DNA from: Actinomyces provencensis
Lineage (GTDB): Bacteria; Actinomycetota; Actinomycetes; Actinomycetales; Actinomycetaceae
NCBI RefSeq assembly: GCF_900155435.1
Contig: NZ_LT700212.1
Span: forward strand, 1,778,102 to 1,842,101
Length of the DNA: 64,000 nucleotides
Direction of reading: 5' to 3'
The translations under genes were made by a program, and so were the position numbers. This document shows positions 42,456 to 54,049 of this stretch, piece after piece (position 1 is the stretch's first letter; every line of letters starts with the position of its first letter). Under the pieces are notes generated by a model that was not told where the DNA came from, did not search any database, and saw only the letters and a program-made list of their open reading frames with translations.

Positions 42456-43312
42456 CGCAGGAACCTCCGCTCCGTGGGCAGGCGCCCGATGCGCTGCATG
42501 GCGAGGTAGGCGACGACGGTCGCCAATGCACCCCCGACGAGGACGAGGACGCCCTGCGGGGTGGAGTAGGCCCGGGCCGCCTGGGTCTGGGCGGAGATGA
42601 TGACGAGCACCAGCCAGGGCGCCACCACGCCGAGCCTGGCCGCGTTGACGGTCCAGGACTGGCGTGCCTCCAACTCCCCGCGCACACGGGACTCCTCACG
42701 CAGGAGGACGCCCAGGTCGCGCAGCAGTGCGGACAGGTCGGACCCGCCCACCTCCCGCGCCAGGCGCAGTGCCTCGATGATCCGGTCAGCCACCGGGTCG
42801 GCAAGACGGTCCTTGAGGCGTGCGAGGGCGATGTCGAAGCGCCCGTCCGCACGGTAGTCCACGGCGAAGCGCTCGAACTGGGGGCGCAGCGCCGGGGGAC
42901 CGGAGTCCGCGAGGTCGACCAGCAGTTCGGGCAAACCGCCCCCACTGCGGACCCCCGCCACCAGGGAGTCGACGATGTCGGGCCACGCCGCACGCGCGGT
43001 CGCGACCCGGTGGCGGGAGCGCGAGAGGACGACGGCCGCCGGGAGGGGCAGGGCCATGAGTGCCACCGCCGCGGACACACTCCACGCACCGGTCCAGGCC
43101 AGCACCACCAGGAAGACGCTCACGGAGACCGCCACGGCAATCCCGGCCAGCCGCAGGGGGGTGAGACCGCGGATCCCGGAGCGCACCACCTCGTCCTGCC
43201 AGCGCAGGTACCATCCGGGCCTGCCCTCGCCCCACGCGGGCATGCCCACCCATGCGGCGAGGACCAGGACGATTCCTCCTCCCAGAGTGAGCCCGACCAG
43301 GACGGCACTCAT
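42452..43312 (-). CDS. tadB: Tad secretion membrane protein TadB
   Basis: 286 residues from ATG 43312, which overlaps the tadA stop. T2SSF domain: 'WPDIVDSLVAGVRSGGGLPE' ... 'IIEALRLAREVGGSDLSALL', with helices at about 5-25, 60-100 and two near the C-terminus. Partner of TadC in the platform. Confidence 0.88.
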   Translation of the reverse strand: MSAVLVGLTLGGGIVLVLAAWVGMPAWGEGRPGWYLRWQDEVVRSGIRGLTPLRLAGIAVAVSVSVFLVVLAWTGAWSVSAAVALMALPLPAAVVLSRSRHRVATARAAWPDIVDSLVAGVRSGGGLPELLVDLADSGPPALRPQFERFAVDYRADGRFDIALARLKDRLADPVADRIIEALRLAREVGGSDLSALLRDLGVLLREESRVRGELEARQSWTVNAARLGVVAPWLVLVIISAQTQAARAYSTPQGVLVLVGGALATVVAYLAMQRIGRLPTERRFLR

Positions 43313-44529
43313 GACACACCCTCCGACAGGAGATGGGAGAGGTCGTGTCCTGCGGCGGCGAAGCGGCCGTGTTCCTCCAGACCACCGCTGCCCCGGTGCA
43401 TCGTCACCCCGTCGTGGCTCCACAGCTCGGAGATCTCGATGCTGGTCCCCTCCGAGCGTCCGGGGACCGAGACGACCTCCGCCAGGTACCTCCTGCCCGA
43501 GGGGTCCCGGTGCACGTGGCACACGAGGTCGATGCAGGACGCCAGCGTGGGGACGACGAACGCGGAGGTCACGTTCTCCCCGGCCAGGAGCGGCAGGAGC
43601 GACAGCTTGGTGAGCGCCTCACGCGCGGAGTTCGCGTGCAGGGTCGCCATGCCCGGGATGCCCGCGTTGAGCGCCAGGAGCAGGTCGAGGGCCTCGGGTC
43701 CGCGCACCTCCCCCACCACCAGGCACTCCGGCCGCATGCGCAGGGTCTCGCGCACGAGGTCGCGCAACGTCACCTCGCCCAGCCCTTCAAGGTTCTGCGG
43801 CCGCGTCTGCAGGGCCACGCAGTCCCGCTGGCTGAGGGAGAGTTCGAAGACCTCCTCAGCGGTGATGACACGCCGGGTGCGGGGCAGCTCTCCTGCGAGA
43901 GCCCGGAGCAGGGTCGTCTTCCCCGCCTGGGCGGCCCCCGAGACGAGCACCGACAGGCCGGAGTCGACGGCTGCCGCGAGGAAGTCCGCCACGTGGGCGG
44001 GCACCATCCCGGCCCCGACCAGATCGGCGAGTGTGCGGGCACGCTGGACGTGCTTGCGGATGTTGACGGCCCAGTGGCGCCCGGCCACCGGCGGGATGAC
44101 GACGTGGAGTCGTTCCCCGCCCCGCAGGGTCGCGTCGACGAAGGGCAGGGAGAGGTCGAGTCGACGCCCGGAATGGTGGAGCATCCGCTCGACCAGGTCG
44201 CGCACCTGCTGGTCACTGAGGATCACCGTGGTGAGTTCGGGGACGCCCTCGCGGGCCACGAACACACGTGAAGGTTCGTTGACCCACACCTCTTCCACCC
44301 CTGGATCGTCCAGGAACTGCTGGAGGGGACCGAAACCGACGACCTCGGCCAGGAGGGAACGGACCTCGTCCTCCCGGTCGGCGTCGGAGGACTGACCCGG
44401 GAAGCGCTCCAGGGCCTCCTCCACCACCTGCCTGACCCCACGGCCGTCGGTGAGGGGGTCGATGCCGCGGGTGCTGAGTGCGTCACGGACCCAGGTCTCG
44501 CGCACGTCCCGTTCCAGCGTCTGGACCAC
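43309..44529 (-). CDS. tadA: Tad pilus secretion ATPase TadA
   Basis: 406 residues. Type II/IV secretion ATPase: Walker A 'VSGAAQAGKTTLLRAL', Asp box 'RVITAEEVFEL', Walker B 'RPECLVVGEVRGPEALDLL', His box 'ATLHANSAREAL'. First gene of the operon tadA-tadB-tadC-pilin-TadE-TadE-TadG on the minus strand. No TadZ-like gene precedes it in the window. Powers pilus assembly. Confidence 0.93.
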   Translation of the reverse strand: MVQTLERDVRETWVRDALSTRGIDPLTDGRGVRQVVEEALERFPGQSSDADREDEVRSLLAEVVGFGPLQQFLDDPGVEEVWVNEPSRVFVAREGVPELTTVILSDQQVRDLVERMLHHSGRRLDLSLPFVDATLRGGERLHVVIPPVAGRHWAVNIRKHVQRARTLADLVGAGMVPAHVADFLAAAVDSGLSVLVSGAAQAGKTTLLRALAGELPRTRRVITAEEVFELSLSQRDCVALQTRPQNLEGLGEVTLRDLVRETLRMRPECLVVGEVRGPEALDLLLALNAGIPGMATLHANSAREALTKLSLLPLLAGENVTSAFVVPTLASCIDLVCHVHRDPSGRRYLAEVVSVPGRSEGTSIEISELWSHDGVTMHRGSGGLEEHGRFAAAGHDLSHLLSEGVS

Positions 44530-44865
44530 GACACCCCCTCACGACGTCGTCGATGACCCTGCCCTCCACGAGGAGCGACCCCGAGGTGTGCTGTACCTTA
44601 CACACTTTGAACGATCCTGGGAAGGAGGGCTGTTCCCTGTGGACAGTTGACACGGGTGGTCCCGGCCGGCGCCGGGCACCGCCGCGCCCCAGGGTCGCGG
44701 GAGCAGCCGGGACGGAGCAGGGGTCACCCCCGGCAGGTGCCCCTTGCGTGCCCGTGACGGGCAGGCACCCGTCGCGCCCCCTCCCCGGCAGGCTCTCCTC
44801 GTGCTCCCCTCCGCGGCAGGTGCCGGTGCACTTCCCTCCTGCCTGCTGCCCGGCACCCGGCCCGC
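44530..44865. other. Divergent intergenic region, tad / phosphotransferase
   Basis: 335 bp without a gene. Contains a hairpin TGCCCGTGACGGGCA and degenerate repeats of CGGCAGGTGCC near 44727, 44785 and 44813. Promoters for both directions presumably lie here but no convincing pair of boxes is seen. Confidence 0.4.
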
Positions 44866-46170
44866 ATGTACCGTGGGAGGGTGAGCGCTGAGAAGACCCC
44901 TCTGGAACTGGCTGCCCTGGCCACTGCCGCCGTCCCCGGCCTGCGGGTGACCGGCCTGCGCCCCCCGCAGTTCAGCGACGAGGTCGTCTCCGTCACGGGA
45001 ATCATCGACGCCACCGGCAACAAGTGGACGGTGGTGTGCCCCCACGACACGGTGGGCGGCCTCGGCCTGGAGTCCCAGACGGCAGTCCTCTCGCGCCTCG
45101 CGCGCGCCAGGGACGCCGGGGAGATCCCCTTCGACGTCCCCCGTCCTGCCGGGTTCACACGGACACCCGAGGGCGGACGCGTCATGGTCCACCGGGACCT
45201 GGGCGGACGCTTCATGACCGAGGACGACTTCGCCGACCCCCATGTGCTCCCCGCCTCACTGGGGCGGGCCCTGGCCGCCCTGCACAACCTCCCCGAGTCC
45301 GTGTGCACCGGCGTCGACCTGCCCGCCTACTCCGCACAGGAGTGCCGCACACGCCACCTCGCACTCCTCGACGAGGTCGCCACGACCGGTGTGGTGCCCC
45401 GCAGCCTCTGGGACCGCTGGGAAGGTGCCCTGGAGGACGTCGCGCTGTGGCGCTTCCGCACGACCCCGGTCCACGGCGATTTCCAACCCACCACGATCCT
45501 CGTGGACGACGGATCCGTCATCGGCCTCACCGGCTTCTCCTCGATGCACGTCGGGGACCCGGCGGAGGACATCGCCTGGGTCCTGGCCCGCGCCTCCGAC
45601 GACTTCCTGGACCGCTTCCAGGAGGCGTACTCGATGGCCCGCGACGCCACCGACCTGCACCTGGTCACACGCGCCCAGCTGCTCTCCGAGCTCGCGGTGG
45701 TGCGCTGGCTCGCCCACGGGATCCATGCCGAGGACGACTCGGTCGTGGAGGACGCCACCTCCATGCTCGCCGAGCTCGCCGGGGAACTCGGCGAGGAGCA
45801 GTTGGTGCGCCCCAGGGAGAACGGCGCGCCCTCCTCGACCACGTCTGCCCCTGCCCCTGCCCCTGCCGCAGCATCCGCACCCGGGTCGGCATCCGCACCC
45901 TCTCCCGCCGACCCGGAGGACGTCGACGAGGGCGGGGCTGCCGCGGAGGACGCTCCGGCACCGGATCGTGCGACGCCGCAGCCGTCCCCCGACCACGACG
46001 GGGACGACCACCACTGGGACGCGGACAGCACCGGAGAGAGGTCACCCGGCGCGGACCGGCCCGACCCTCCCGCCCGACCTGCAGCAGCCCCCGTGGACAC
46101 GGAGTCGGAGACCGGTCCTCTCCCCCTGTCGGAGGCCCCGACGGAGAGACTGGACCTCGAGCACCACTGA
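44866..46170 (+). CDS. Phosphotransferase (APH)-fold protein with acidic tail
   Basis: 434 residues. APH/choline-kinase-like fold: 'TTPVHGDFQPTTILVDDG' keeps the catalytic HGD, but the usual Asn is Thr, and the Mg-binding IDF/W-x-D segment is 'VIGLTGFSSMHVGDPAEDIA', lacking the normal Asp. From about residue 315 the tail is Ala/Pro/Asp-rich and disordered. Activity is doubtful. A start at GTG 44881 is possible but its ribosome site would touch the codon. Confidence 0.7.
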   Translation: MYRGRVSAEKTPLELAALATAAVPGLRVTGLRPPQFSDEVVSVTGIIDATGNKWTVVCPHDTVGGLGLESQTAVLSRLARARDAGEIPFDVPRPAGFTRTPEGGRVMVHRDLGGRFMTEDDFADPHVLPASLGRALAALHNLPESVCTGVDLPAYSAQECRTRHLALLDEVATTGVVPRSLWDRWEGALEDVALWRFRTTPVHGDFQPTTILVDDGSVIGLTGFSSMHVGDPAEDIAWVLARASDDFLDRFQEAYSMARDATDLHLVTRAQLLSELAVVRWLAHGIHAEDDSVVEDATSMLAELAGELGEEQLVRPRENGAPSSTTSAPAPAPAAASAPGSASAPSPADPEDVDEGGAAAEDAPAPDRATPQPSPDHDGDDHHWDADSTGERSPGADRPDPPARPAAAPVDTESETGPLPLSEAPTERLDLEHH

Positions 46171-46264
46171 GAATCGGCGCCTCCGTGCCCCTGGATACGC
46201 AGCGCGAGCAGCGTCACCGGAACCAGCGCGGGCTGCACCGCGCACTCCCCGCTAACGTGGCGGC

Positions 46265-46747
46265 ATGGGCACAACAGCAACGGTCCTGGTGGGCCTGGTC
46301 ATCCTGATCGGCATCATCGGTGCCGTCGTGCAGGTCTATCCCTCGGGACCGTTCGTGGGTGGCGCCATCCTCGTGTGGGCCATCGCGTGGAACACCCCGG
46401 CCGCATGGACGGTCTTCGCCGTGTCGGCGCTGGTCCTCATGGCGGCGCTGGTCGCGAAGTACCTCATCCCCGGCAGACGCCTGGCCCGCTCGGGCATCCC
46501 CAACTCGACCCTGCTGTGGGGACTGGCGGCCGCGGTGGTCGGCTTCTTCGTCATTCCCGTGGTCGGGTTCGTCATCGGGCTGGTCCTGGGCATCTACCTC
46601 GCCGAGCTGGCACGCCTGCAGTCCCACCAGGCGGCGTGGCCCGCCACCGTCGTCGCACTGCGCGCGGTCGGTCTCTCGGTCGTCATCGAACTGGTCGCTG
46701 CTCTCGCCGCGACCGGCGCTTGGGTCGTGGGCCTGTTCCTCGTGTGA
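46265..46747 (+). CDS. DUF456 membrane protein
   Basis: 160 residues and five or so predicted helices. 'NSTLLWGLAAAVVGFFVIPV' followed by 'GFVIGLVLGIYLAELAR' is the DUF456 glycine-rich pattern. Function unknown. Confidence 0.8.
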   Translation: MGTTATVLVGLVILIGIIGAVVQVYPSGPFVGGAILVWAIAWNTPAAWTVFAVSALVLMAALVAKYLIPGRRLARSGIPNSTLLWGLAAAVVGFFVIPVVGFVIGLVLGIYLAELARLQSHQAAWPATVVALRAVGLSVVIELVAALAATGAWVVGLFLV

Positions 46748-46801
46748 TCCCGGTGCGCGCGCGGACCACACCCGCCGCTGCCCCGGGCACCACACCCCTG
46801 C

Positions 46802-48178
46802 TCACTCCCGCGCACCACCCCGGGACGCACCCCGCGGCGAGGGCGTCAGGACCGAGGCCGCGACGAGGGTGACAGCGCCCGCGACGGGCAGGACCACCAC
46901 GGCCGAGCGCAGGGTCGTCGCCTCGACCAGGAGGCCCACCAGGGGTGGGCCCAGCAGGAACGAGAGCCTCATCAGCCAGGTCACGACCGTCAGCCCCACC
47001 CCGGCGCGCATGCCGGGGATGTCGTCCGCCGCGTTCATCGCCACGGGGACGATCGCCGCGCACCCCAGGCCGGCCAGCACCATTCCCACCAGCATCGTCC
47101 AGACCGCGGGCACCGCTGCCGCCAGGCCCGTGCCCACCACCACGAGGACGCCACCGAGCTGGATGGTCCGGCGCATGCCCAGGGCGTCGATGACGCGGTC
47201 CCCACCCAGTCGCCCCACGGTCTGGCTGACCAGCATCGTGACGAAGGCCAGACCGGCGAGCCCTGCGTGCACCCCGAGGAAGTCCCGCATGTACAGCGTC
47301 GACCACGTGGAGATGACGTCCTCCACCGCCGTGCCCGAGATGGCCAGCACCGTGAGGGCAGTGATGACCATCAGCCACGGCCACCTCCTGGTGGACACGT
47401 GTCCCACCTCCGTGTCGACCGGCGCGTCCGCCGCCCCCGGCGTCGCCACCTCTGCCTCGGTCCCCGGCGTCACAGCGGTCACCGGCCCGATCGACCCGGG
47501 TCCGTCGCCGCCCGGCGCGCGGGCCGGCATCCCGGGCGACCCCGGTTCGTCCGTCCCCGGCAGGGCGAAGCGCAGGGCACCCGCACCGACGACGATGAAG
47601 ACCAGCGCCGCCCCGAGCAGGTGCCACCCCAGGGGGATCCCGAGCCCCACGGCTGCGGACCCCATGAGGCCCCCGGTCACGGCCCCCAGGGACCAGCCGC
47701 CGTGGAAGGAGTTGATGATGGAGCGCCCGTAGAGGCGCTGGACCCGCAGCCCGTGGGCGTTCTGCCCCACATCCGTGATCGAGTCCGAGGCGCCTCCCAG
47801 GAAGAAGGTCACGGCGAAGAGCACGTAGGCGAGTGTGGCGGAGCCGGGTCCGCCCTCGTCGATGGAGGCCCTCCACACGGTGACCATGCCCACCACGCTG
47901 AGCGCGACGCCGATGCAGACGGTTCCCAGCGTCGCGGTGCGGGCCGAGGAGAACCTGCGGATGACCCATGCCGCCAGTGGACCTGCACAGACCGCCCCCA
48001 GGGGGAACAGCGCGATGGTGGCCCCGTAGGCGGGGTCCGAGAGGTCGAAGGTGTCCTTGACCTCCGGGTAGCGCGGCACCAGGTTGGCGAAGAGCGCACC
48101 ATTGGTGAAGAAGAGGGCGAAGACCGCACCCCGGGCACGACGTGCAACCGAGGACGGAGCGGGGCGGGTGGCGGTCAT
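46802..48178 (-). CDS. MFS transporter
   Basis: 458 residues, 12 predicted helices with a long acidic/Pro-rich central loop (about 205-255). 'VKDTFDLSDPAYGATIALFP' and 'AWVIRRFSSARTATLGT' are the loop 2-3 region. Substrate not evident. Gene stands alone, convergent with DUF456. Confidence 0.82.
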   Translation of the reverse strand: MTATRPAPSSVARRARGAVFALFFTNGALFANLVPRYPEVKDTFDLSDPAYGATIALFPLGAVCAGPLAAWVIRRFSSARTATLGTVCIGVALSVVGMVTVWRASIDEGGPGSATLAYVLFAVTFFLGGASDSITDVGQNAHGLRVQRLYGRSIINSFHGGWSLGAVTGGLMGSAAVGLGIPLGWHLLGAALVFIVVGAGALRFALPGTDEPGSPGMPARAPGGDGPGSIGPVTAVTPGTEAEVATPGAADAPVDTEVGHVSTRRWPWLMVITALTVLAISGTAVEDVISTWSTLYMRDFLGVHAGLAGLAFVTMLVSQTVGRLGGDRVIDALGMRRTIQLGGVLVVVGTGLAAAVPAVWTMLVGMVLAGLGCAAIVPVAMNAADDIPGMRAGVGLTVVTWLMRLSFLLGPPLVGLLVEATTLRSAVVVLPVAGAVTLVAASVLTPSPRGASRGGARE

Positions 48179-48470
48179 CGGACCTCGTCATCAAGGGGCG
48201 GGACAGGCTCCCGACATCCTAGCCGTCCACCCCGGGCACCCCGCACGGACGAGGGCGACCCACCCACCTGGACGCCGTCACGCCCGGGCTTCCGGGGCAC
48301 CCCTCACGGACGAGTGCGTCCCACCCCGGTACAGCCCGGACGGCACCCGTCCCCGGGAGAACAGATGTCGAGCTGCGAACCCACCCGCCCCCGGCCCGGA
48401 CAGCACGCCGGCCGGGAGGGGTCCCCCCTCCCGGCCGGCAGTCACCGCGAACCGCGGTCGGTGCCCGGTG

Positions 48471-49859
48471 TCAGTGCGACCCGGTCATGGTGCGCACGTC
48501 GAGTGCCCGGTCCAGGTCCTCCAGGGAGATCTCGCCGCGCTCCACGAAGCCCAGGTCGATGGCGGCCTGGCGCACGGTGATGCCGGCCTTCACCGAGTGC
48601 TTGGCGATCTTGGCCGCGTTCTCGTATCCGATGATGCGGTTCAGGGGGGTGACGATGGAGGGCGAGGACTCCGCGTGGCGCAGGCAGGTCTCCACGTTCG
48701 CCACGATCCCGTCGACGCAGCGCTCGGCCAGGACGCGGGTCACGTTGCCGAGGATGTTGACCGACTGCAGCAGGTTGGCGGCCATCACCGGCAGCATGAC
48801 GAGCAGGTCGAAGTTGCCCTGGGCACCCGCGAAGGTGATCGCCGCGTCGTTGCCGATCACCTGGGCGGCGACCTGGACGGTGGCCTCGGGCAGGACCGGG
48901 TTGACCTTGCCGGGCATGATCGAGGAGCCCGGCTGGAGGTCGGGCAGGTGGATCTCGCCGATGCCGGTGCGCGGCCCGGAGCTCATCCACCGCAGGTCGT
49001 TGGCGACCTTGACCAGGGACACGGCCACCGTGCGCAGCGCGCCGGAGAGCTCCACGAGCGAGTCCTGGGCGGCCTGGGCCTCGAAGTGGTTGTCCGCCTC
49101 ACGCAGGGGCAGACCCGTGTTCTCCGCGATCAGCTCGATGACGCGGGCCGAGAAGCCCTCGGGCGTGTTGATGCCGGTGCCCACGGCCGTGCCCCCCAGG
49201 GGCAGCTCCGCCAGGTGGGGCAGGGTGGCCTCGACGCGTGCGATGCCGTGGGTGAGCTGGGAGGCGTAGCCGGAGAACTCCTGGCCCAGTGTGATGGGGG
49301 TGGCGTCCATGAGGTGGGTGCGTCCCGACTTCACGACGTCCCTGAACTCCTCGGCCTTGGCCGCCAGTGACGCCTCCAGGGTGCGCAGCCCGGGCAGGAG
49401 GACCTCGTCCACGGCCTGGTAGGCGGCGATGTGGATGGAGGAGGGGAAGACGTCATTGGAGGACTGGGAGGCGTTGACGTGGTCGTTGGGGTGGATCTTC
49501 AGCCCCGACGCGTTCGAGGCGATCGTCGCGATGACCTCGTTGGCGTTCATGTTGGAGGAGGTGCCCGACCCCGTCTGGAAGACGTCGATGGGGAACTGGT
49601 CGTCGTGGCGGCCGTCGATGACCTCCTGGGCGGCGGCGACGATGGCGTCCGAGGTCGGCTGGTCGATGACCCCGAGCTCCAAGTTGGCCAGGGCCGCAGC
49701 GCGCTTGATCTGGCCCAGTGCCGCGATGTGGTGGGGGCTCAGACGCTCCCCCGAGATCGGGAAGTTCTCCACGGCGCGCTGGGTCTGGGCACCGTACAGC
49801 GCGTCCTTGGGGACGCGGACCTCACCCATGGTGTCGTGTTCGATGCGGTACTCCGTCAT
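48471..49859 (-). CDS. fumC: Fumarate hydratase class II
   Basis: 462 residues from ATG 49859. Fumarase/aspartase signature '[16 protein letters not shown]', '[15 protein letters not shown]' and '[17 protein letters not shown]' with the catalytic His. Oxygen-stable, iron-free enzyme; hydrates fumarate to malate. Divergent from a class I fumarase 295 bp away. Confidence 0.95.
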   Translation of the reverse strand: MTEYRIEHDTMGEVRVPKDALYGAQTQRAVENFPISGERLSPHHIAALGQIKRAAALANLELGVIDQPTSDAIVAAAQEVIDGRHDDQFPIDVFQTGSGTSSNMNANEVIATIASNASGLKIHPNDHVNASQSSNDVFPSSIHIAAYQAVDEVLLPGLRTLEASLAAKAEEFRDVVKSGRTHLMDATPITLGQEFSGYASQLTHGIARVEATLPHLAELPLGGTAVGTGINTPEGFSARVIELIAENTGLPLREADNHFEAQAAQDSLVELSGALRTVAVSLVKVANDLRWMSSGPRTGIGEIHLPDLQPGSSIMPGKVNPVLPEATVQVAAQVIGNDAAITFAGAQGNFDLLVMLPVMAANLLQSVNILGNVTRVLAERCVDGIVANVETCLRHAESSPSIVTPLNRIIGYENAAKIAKHSVKAGITVRQAAIDLGFVERGEISLEDLDRALDVRTMTGSH

Positions 49860-50154
49860 GTCAGTTCTCCTTCGTCCGGGCAACGGGCCACCTCCCATTG
49901 TCCGCCATTTCTGTGACGACGGTGGGACCTATTTCCCCCCGCGCGCCCGCAGCAGGAGGTGCACCGGCCCGTCCCACGGGTGTCGTCCCCGTCACGAGGG
50001 CGGCTCCCGGGACCCGGCAAATGGCTCCACACCAGCGCAGACATGGGTCCGCCCTCGTCGATGGCGCGCGTCTGGGACCTGCATCCCCACGCCCGTCCCC
50101 ACCCCGCCCCTAGCGTGGGCGCGTTGTGCGACCGCGAGCGCGAAGGAGCCAGAA
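49860..50154. other. Divergent region between two fumarase genes
   Basis: 295 bp, no gene. Good ribosome sites at both ends (AGGAG for fumC, GAAGGAG for the class I gene). No clear operator palindrome. Confidence 0.35.
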
Positions 50155-51831
<1,677 letters not shown>

Positions 51832-52026
51832 GGGTGTGCAACGCCGGAGCCGTGCGGGTCCGGGGCTGAGCAGGACCGGGACCGTGCGGGCATGACGCCG
51901 CGCGAGCCCGGAACCGCGCTGGCCCGGGACCGTGGGGGCGTCATCCGACGGGACTGCGAGCAGCTGAGCGGCCACCTGTCCGACGTGTGGGGCGGTCACC
52001 GATGAGGTGGCCGCCCCGTCGCCTCC

Positions 52027-52908
52027 TCAGCCACGGTGGAGTCGGCGGTAGGCGCTGGGCGTCACACCCGTCTCCTGGCGGAAGCGCCGGTTGAAGTTGG
52101 AGGCGTTGGAGTACCCGCACTCCTCCTGGACGCGCGACACGGGCAGGTCCGTGGTGACCAGCAGGTGGCAGGCGCGCGAGATCCGCAGTCGCCTCACCAG
52201 GTCGGAGAACGTGATCCCGGCCGTGCGGTGGAAGAAGCGGGAGAAGGCCGCGGGGCTCATCGCGACCGCGTCCGCCACGTCCTCCAGGCGCAGTTCGGAG
52301 CCGAGTCCGGCGCTGACGAGGGCCAGGGCGGTGTTGAGCCGCTCGGCGGTGTCGGGTGAGTGGTCGGGCAGGTACCCCGGTGTGACGACGGTGTGCCACT
52401 CGCCCTCGTCCGCCTCCGCGAAGACCCGGAAGAGGGTGAGCAGGTCCACCACGCGCTCCATCGGGGCGTGGCTGCCCATGCGCTCCAGCACCCCTGCCGC
52501 GACGAGGGCGGCGCGCCCCGTGAGGACGGTTCCGTGGGCGGCGCGCGCGAGCACGCGCACGGCGGGGAGCAGCTCCGGGAACACCTCCGCCAGGGCGGCG
52601 ACCCGGGAGGGGAGTACCTGGCAGACGACGTCGCGCCCGGGCAGGACCTCGCCGGGGGCGAGGTCCGAGATCCAGTTGTGGGGAAGTCCCCCACCCATCA
52701 GCGCCACCTGCCCCGGTGCGAACGGGACCAGGGCATCGCCAGCCATCATCAGTCCTGTGCCCCGACGGATGAGGTGGAACTCCGCCTCGGGGTGGTGGTG
52801 CCATCGTGCCAGGGGGTGGGGGTGGTCATGTGTGTGCCACCGCAGCACGGTACCCGGTTCGGGCACGATGACCTCCAGGACACCGCGGTCGGGCGGGGAG
52901 GTGGTCAC
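52027..52908 (-). CDS. AraC-family transcriptional regulator
   Basis: 293 residues. N-terminal cupin sensor (about 20-90; 'HHHPEAEFHLIRRGTG'), C-terminal double HTH (about 190-290) with 'RISRACHLLVTTDLPVSRVQ' and 'GYSNASNFNRRFRQETGVTP'. It lies 45 bp downstream of the polyol dehydrogenase gene in the same direction, so it probably controls the permease-dehydrogenase operon. Confidence 0.9.
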   Translation of the reverse strand: MTTSPPDRGVLEVIVPEPGTVLRWHTHDHPHPLARWHHHPEAEFHLIRRGTGLMMAGDALVPFAPGQVALMGGGLPHNWISDLAPGEVLPGRDVVCQVLPSRVAALAEVFPELLPAVRVLARAAHGTVLTGRAALVAAGVLERMGSHAPMERVVDLLTLFRVFAEADEGEWHTVVTPGYLPDHSPDTAERLNTALALVSAGLGSELRLEDVADAVAMSPAAFSRFFHRTAGITFSDLVRRLRISRACHLLVTTDLPVSRVQEECGYSNASNFNRRFRQETGVTPSAYRRLHRG

Positions 52909-52953
52909 CTGTCCATGCTCCCACCACCCCGCCTGACGTGCCGGGGTTCCACC

Positions 52954-53994
52954 TCAGGAATGGTCCACGGTGATCTGGATCTTGACGTCCCCGGGTCGTC
53001 CCTCGGCCACGCGGTCGAAGGCCGCGACCGCGTCGTCCATCGCGAAGGTGTGGGTGATGAACGGTGCCAGGTCGATCCTCCCCGCGGCCACCAGGTCGAT
53101 GGCACGTTGGTAGACATTGGCGTAACGGAAGATGGTCTCGATCGTGGTCTCGCGTGCCTGGACCTCGGTGACGTCGATGCTGACGGGGTCCACGGGGATG
53201 CCCACCAGCACGGTGCGGTTGCCCGGCGCCCCGAGCTTCCACAGGGTCTCGTAGGCGGCAGGAGCCCCCGATGCCTCGAAGACGACGTCCGCGCCCCAAC
53301 CCGCGGTCTGGTCGTGGACGACCTCCTCCAGGTCCTGGCTGCGCAGGTCCACCGGGACGACTCCCGGGATGCGGGCCGCGATCCCCAGCTTCACGGGTGA
53401 CACGTCGGAGACGAGGACGCGGGCCGCGCCGCCGGCCAGGGCGGATGCAGCGGTGAGCATGCCCACCGTGCCGCACCCGGACACCACCGCGATGTCACCG
53501 GGGTGGATCTGTGCCTTGGTCGCGGCGTGCATGCCGACCGCCAGCGGCTCCAGCAGCGCGCCCTCACCGAAGGTGACGGAGTCGGGGAGGTGGTAGGTGA
53601 AGGCGGCGGGGTGGACGACCTCCTCGACCAGGCACCCGTCGTCGGGCGGTGTCGCCCAGAACCTGACAGCGGGATCCACGTTGTACATCCCCATGCGTGC
53701 TGCCCGTGAGGACATGTCGGGGACGCCGGGTTCCATGGCGACCCGGTCACCGACAGCGAACCCCTCCACGTCGGGACCGACCTCCAGGACGGTGCCGGCG
53801 GCCTCGTGGCCCAGGATCATGGGCTTCTCCACGACGTAGCGACCGATGCGCCCGTGCGTGTAGTAGTGGACGTCGGACCCGCAGATCCCCACGGTGTGGG
53901 GGGCGATCCTCAGGTCACCGGGCCCGACGTGCAGGTCCTGGTGGACGTCGCGGATCCTGATCTCGTGCTGCTTCTCCAGGACGACAGCCTTCAT
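52954..53994 (-). CDS. Zinc polyol dehydrogenase (sorbitol/xylitol type)
   Basis: 346 residues, medium-chain dehydrogenase. 'TVGICGSDVHYYTHGRIGRY' (catalytic Zn Cys), 'PMILGHEAAGTVLEVG' (Zn His-Glu), 'IAVVSGCGTVGMLTAAS' (NAD Rossmann). The structural-zinc loop is lost ('EPGVPDMSSRAARMGMYN' has no four Cys), as in xylitol dehydrogenases. Oxidises a sugar alcohol to a ketose. Between the MFS permease and AraC genes. Confidence 0.9.
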   Translation of the reverse strand: MKAVVLEKQHEIRIRDVHQDLHVGPGDLRIAPHTVGICGSDVHYYTHGRIGRYVVEKPMILGHEAAGTVLEVGPDVEGFAVGDRVAMEPGVPDMSSRAARMGMYNVDPAVRFWATPPDDGCLVEEVVHPAAFTYHLPDSVTFGEGALLEPLAVGMHAATKAQIHPGDIAVVSGCGTVGMLTAASALAGGAARVLVSDVSPVKLGIAARIPGVVPVDLRSQDLEEVVHDQTAGWGADVVFEASGAPAAYETLWKLGAPGNRTVLVGIPVDPVSIDVTEVQARETTIETIFRYANVYQRAIDLVAAGRIDLAPFITHTFAMDDAVAAFDRVAEGRPGDVKIQITVDHS

Positions 53995-54049
53995 GGTGTT
54001 TCTCCTTCGAATCGGTTGGGCAGGAGGGGTGGGTGGTGGGGGTGGGTGG

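Noticed and set aside
41696-44395. 899-residue plus-strand open frame across tadC-tadA
   Set aside because: Arg/Pro/Ser-rich antisense shadow; the minus-strand genes have clear Tad signatures and coupled starts.
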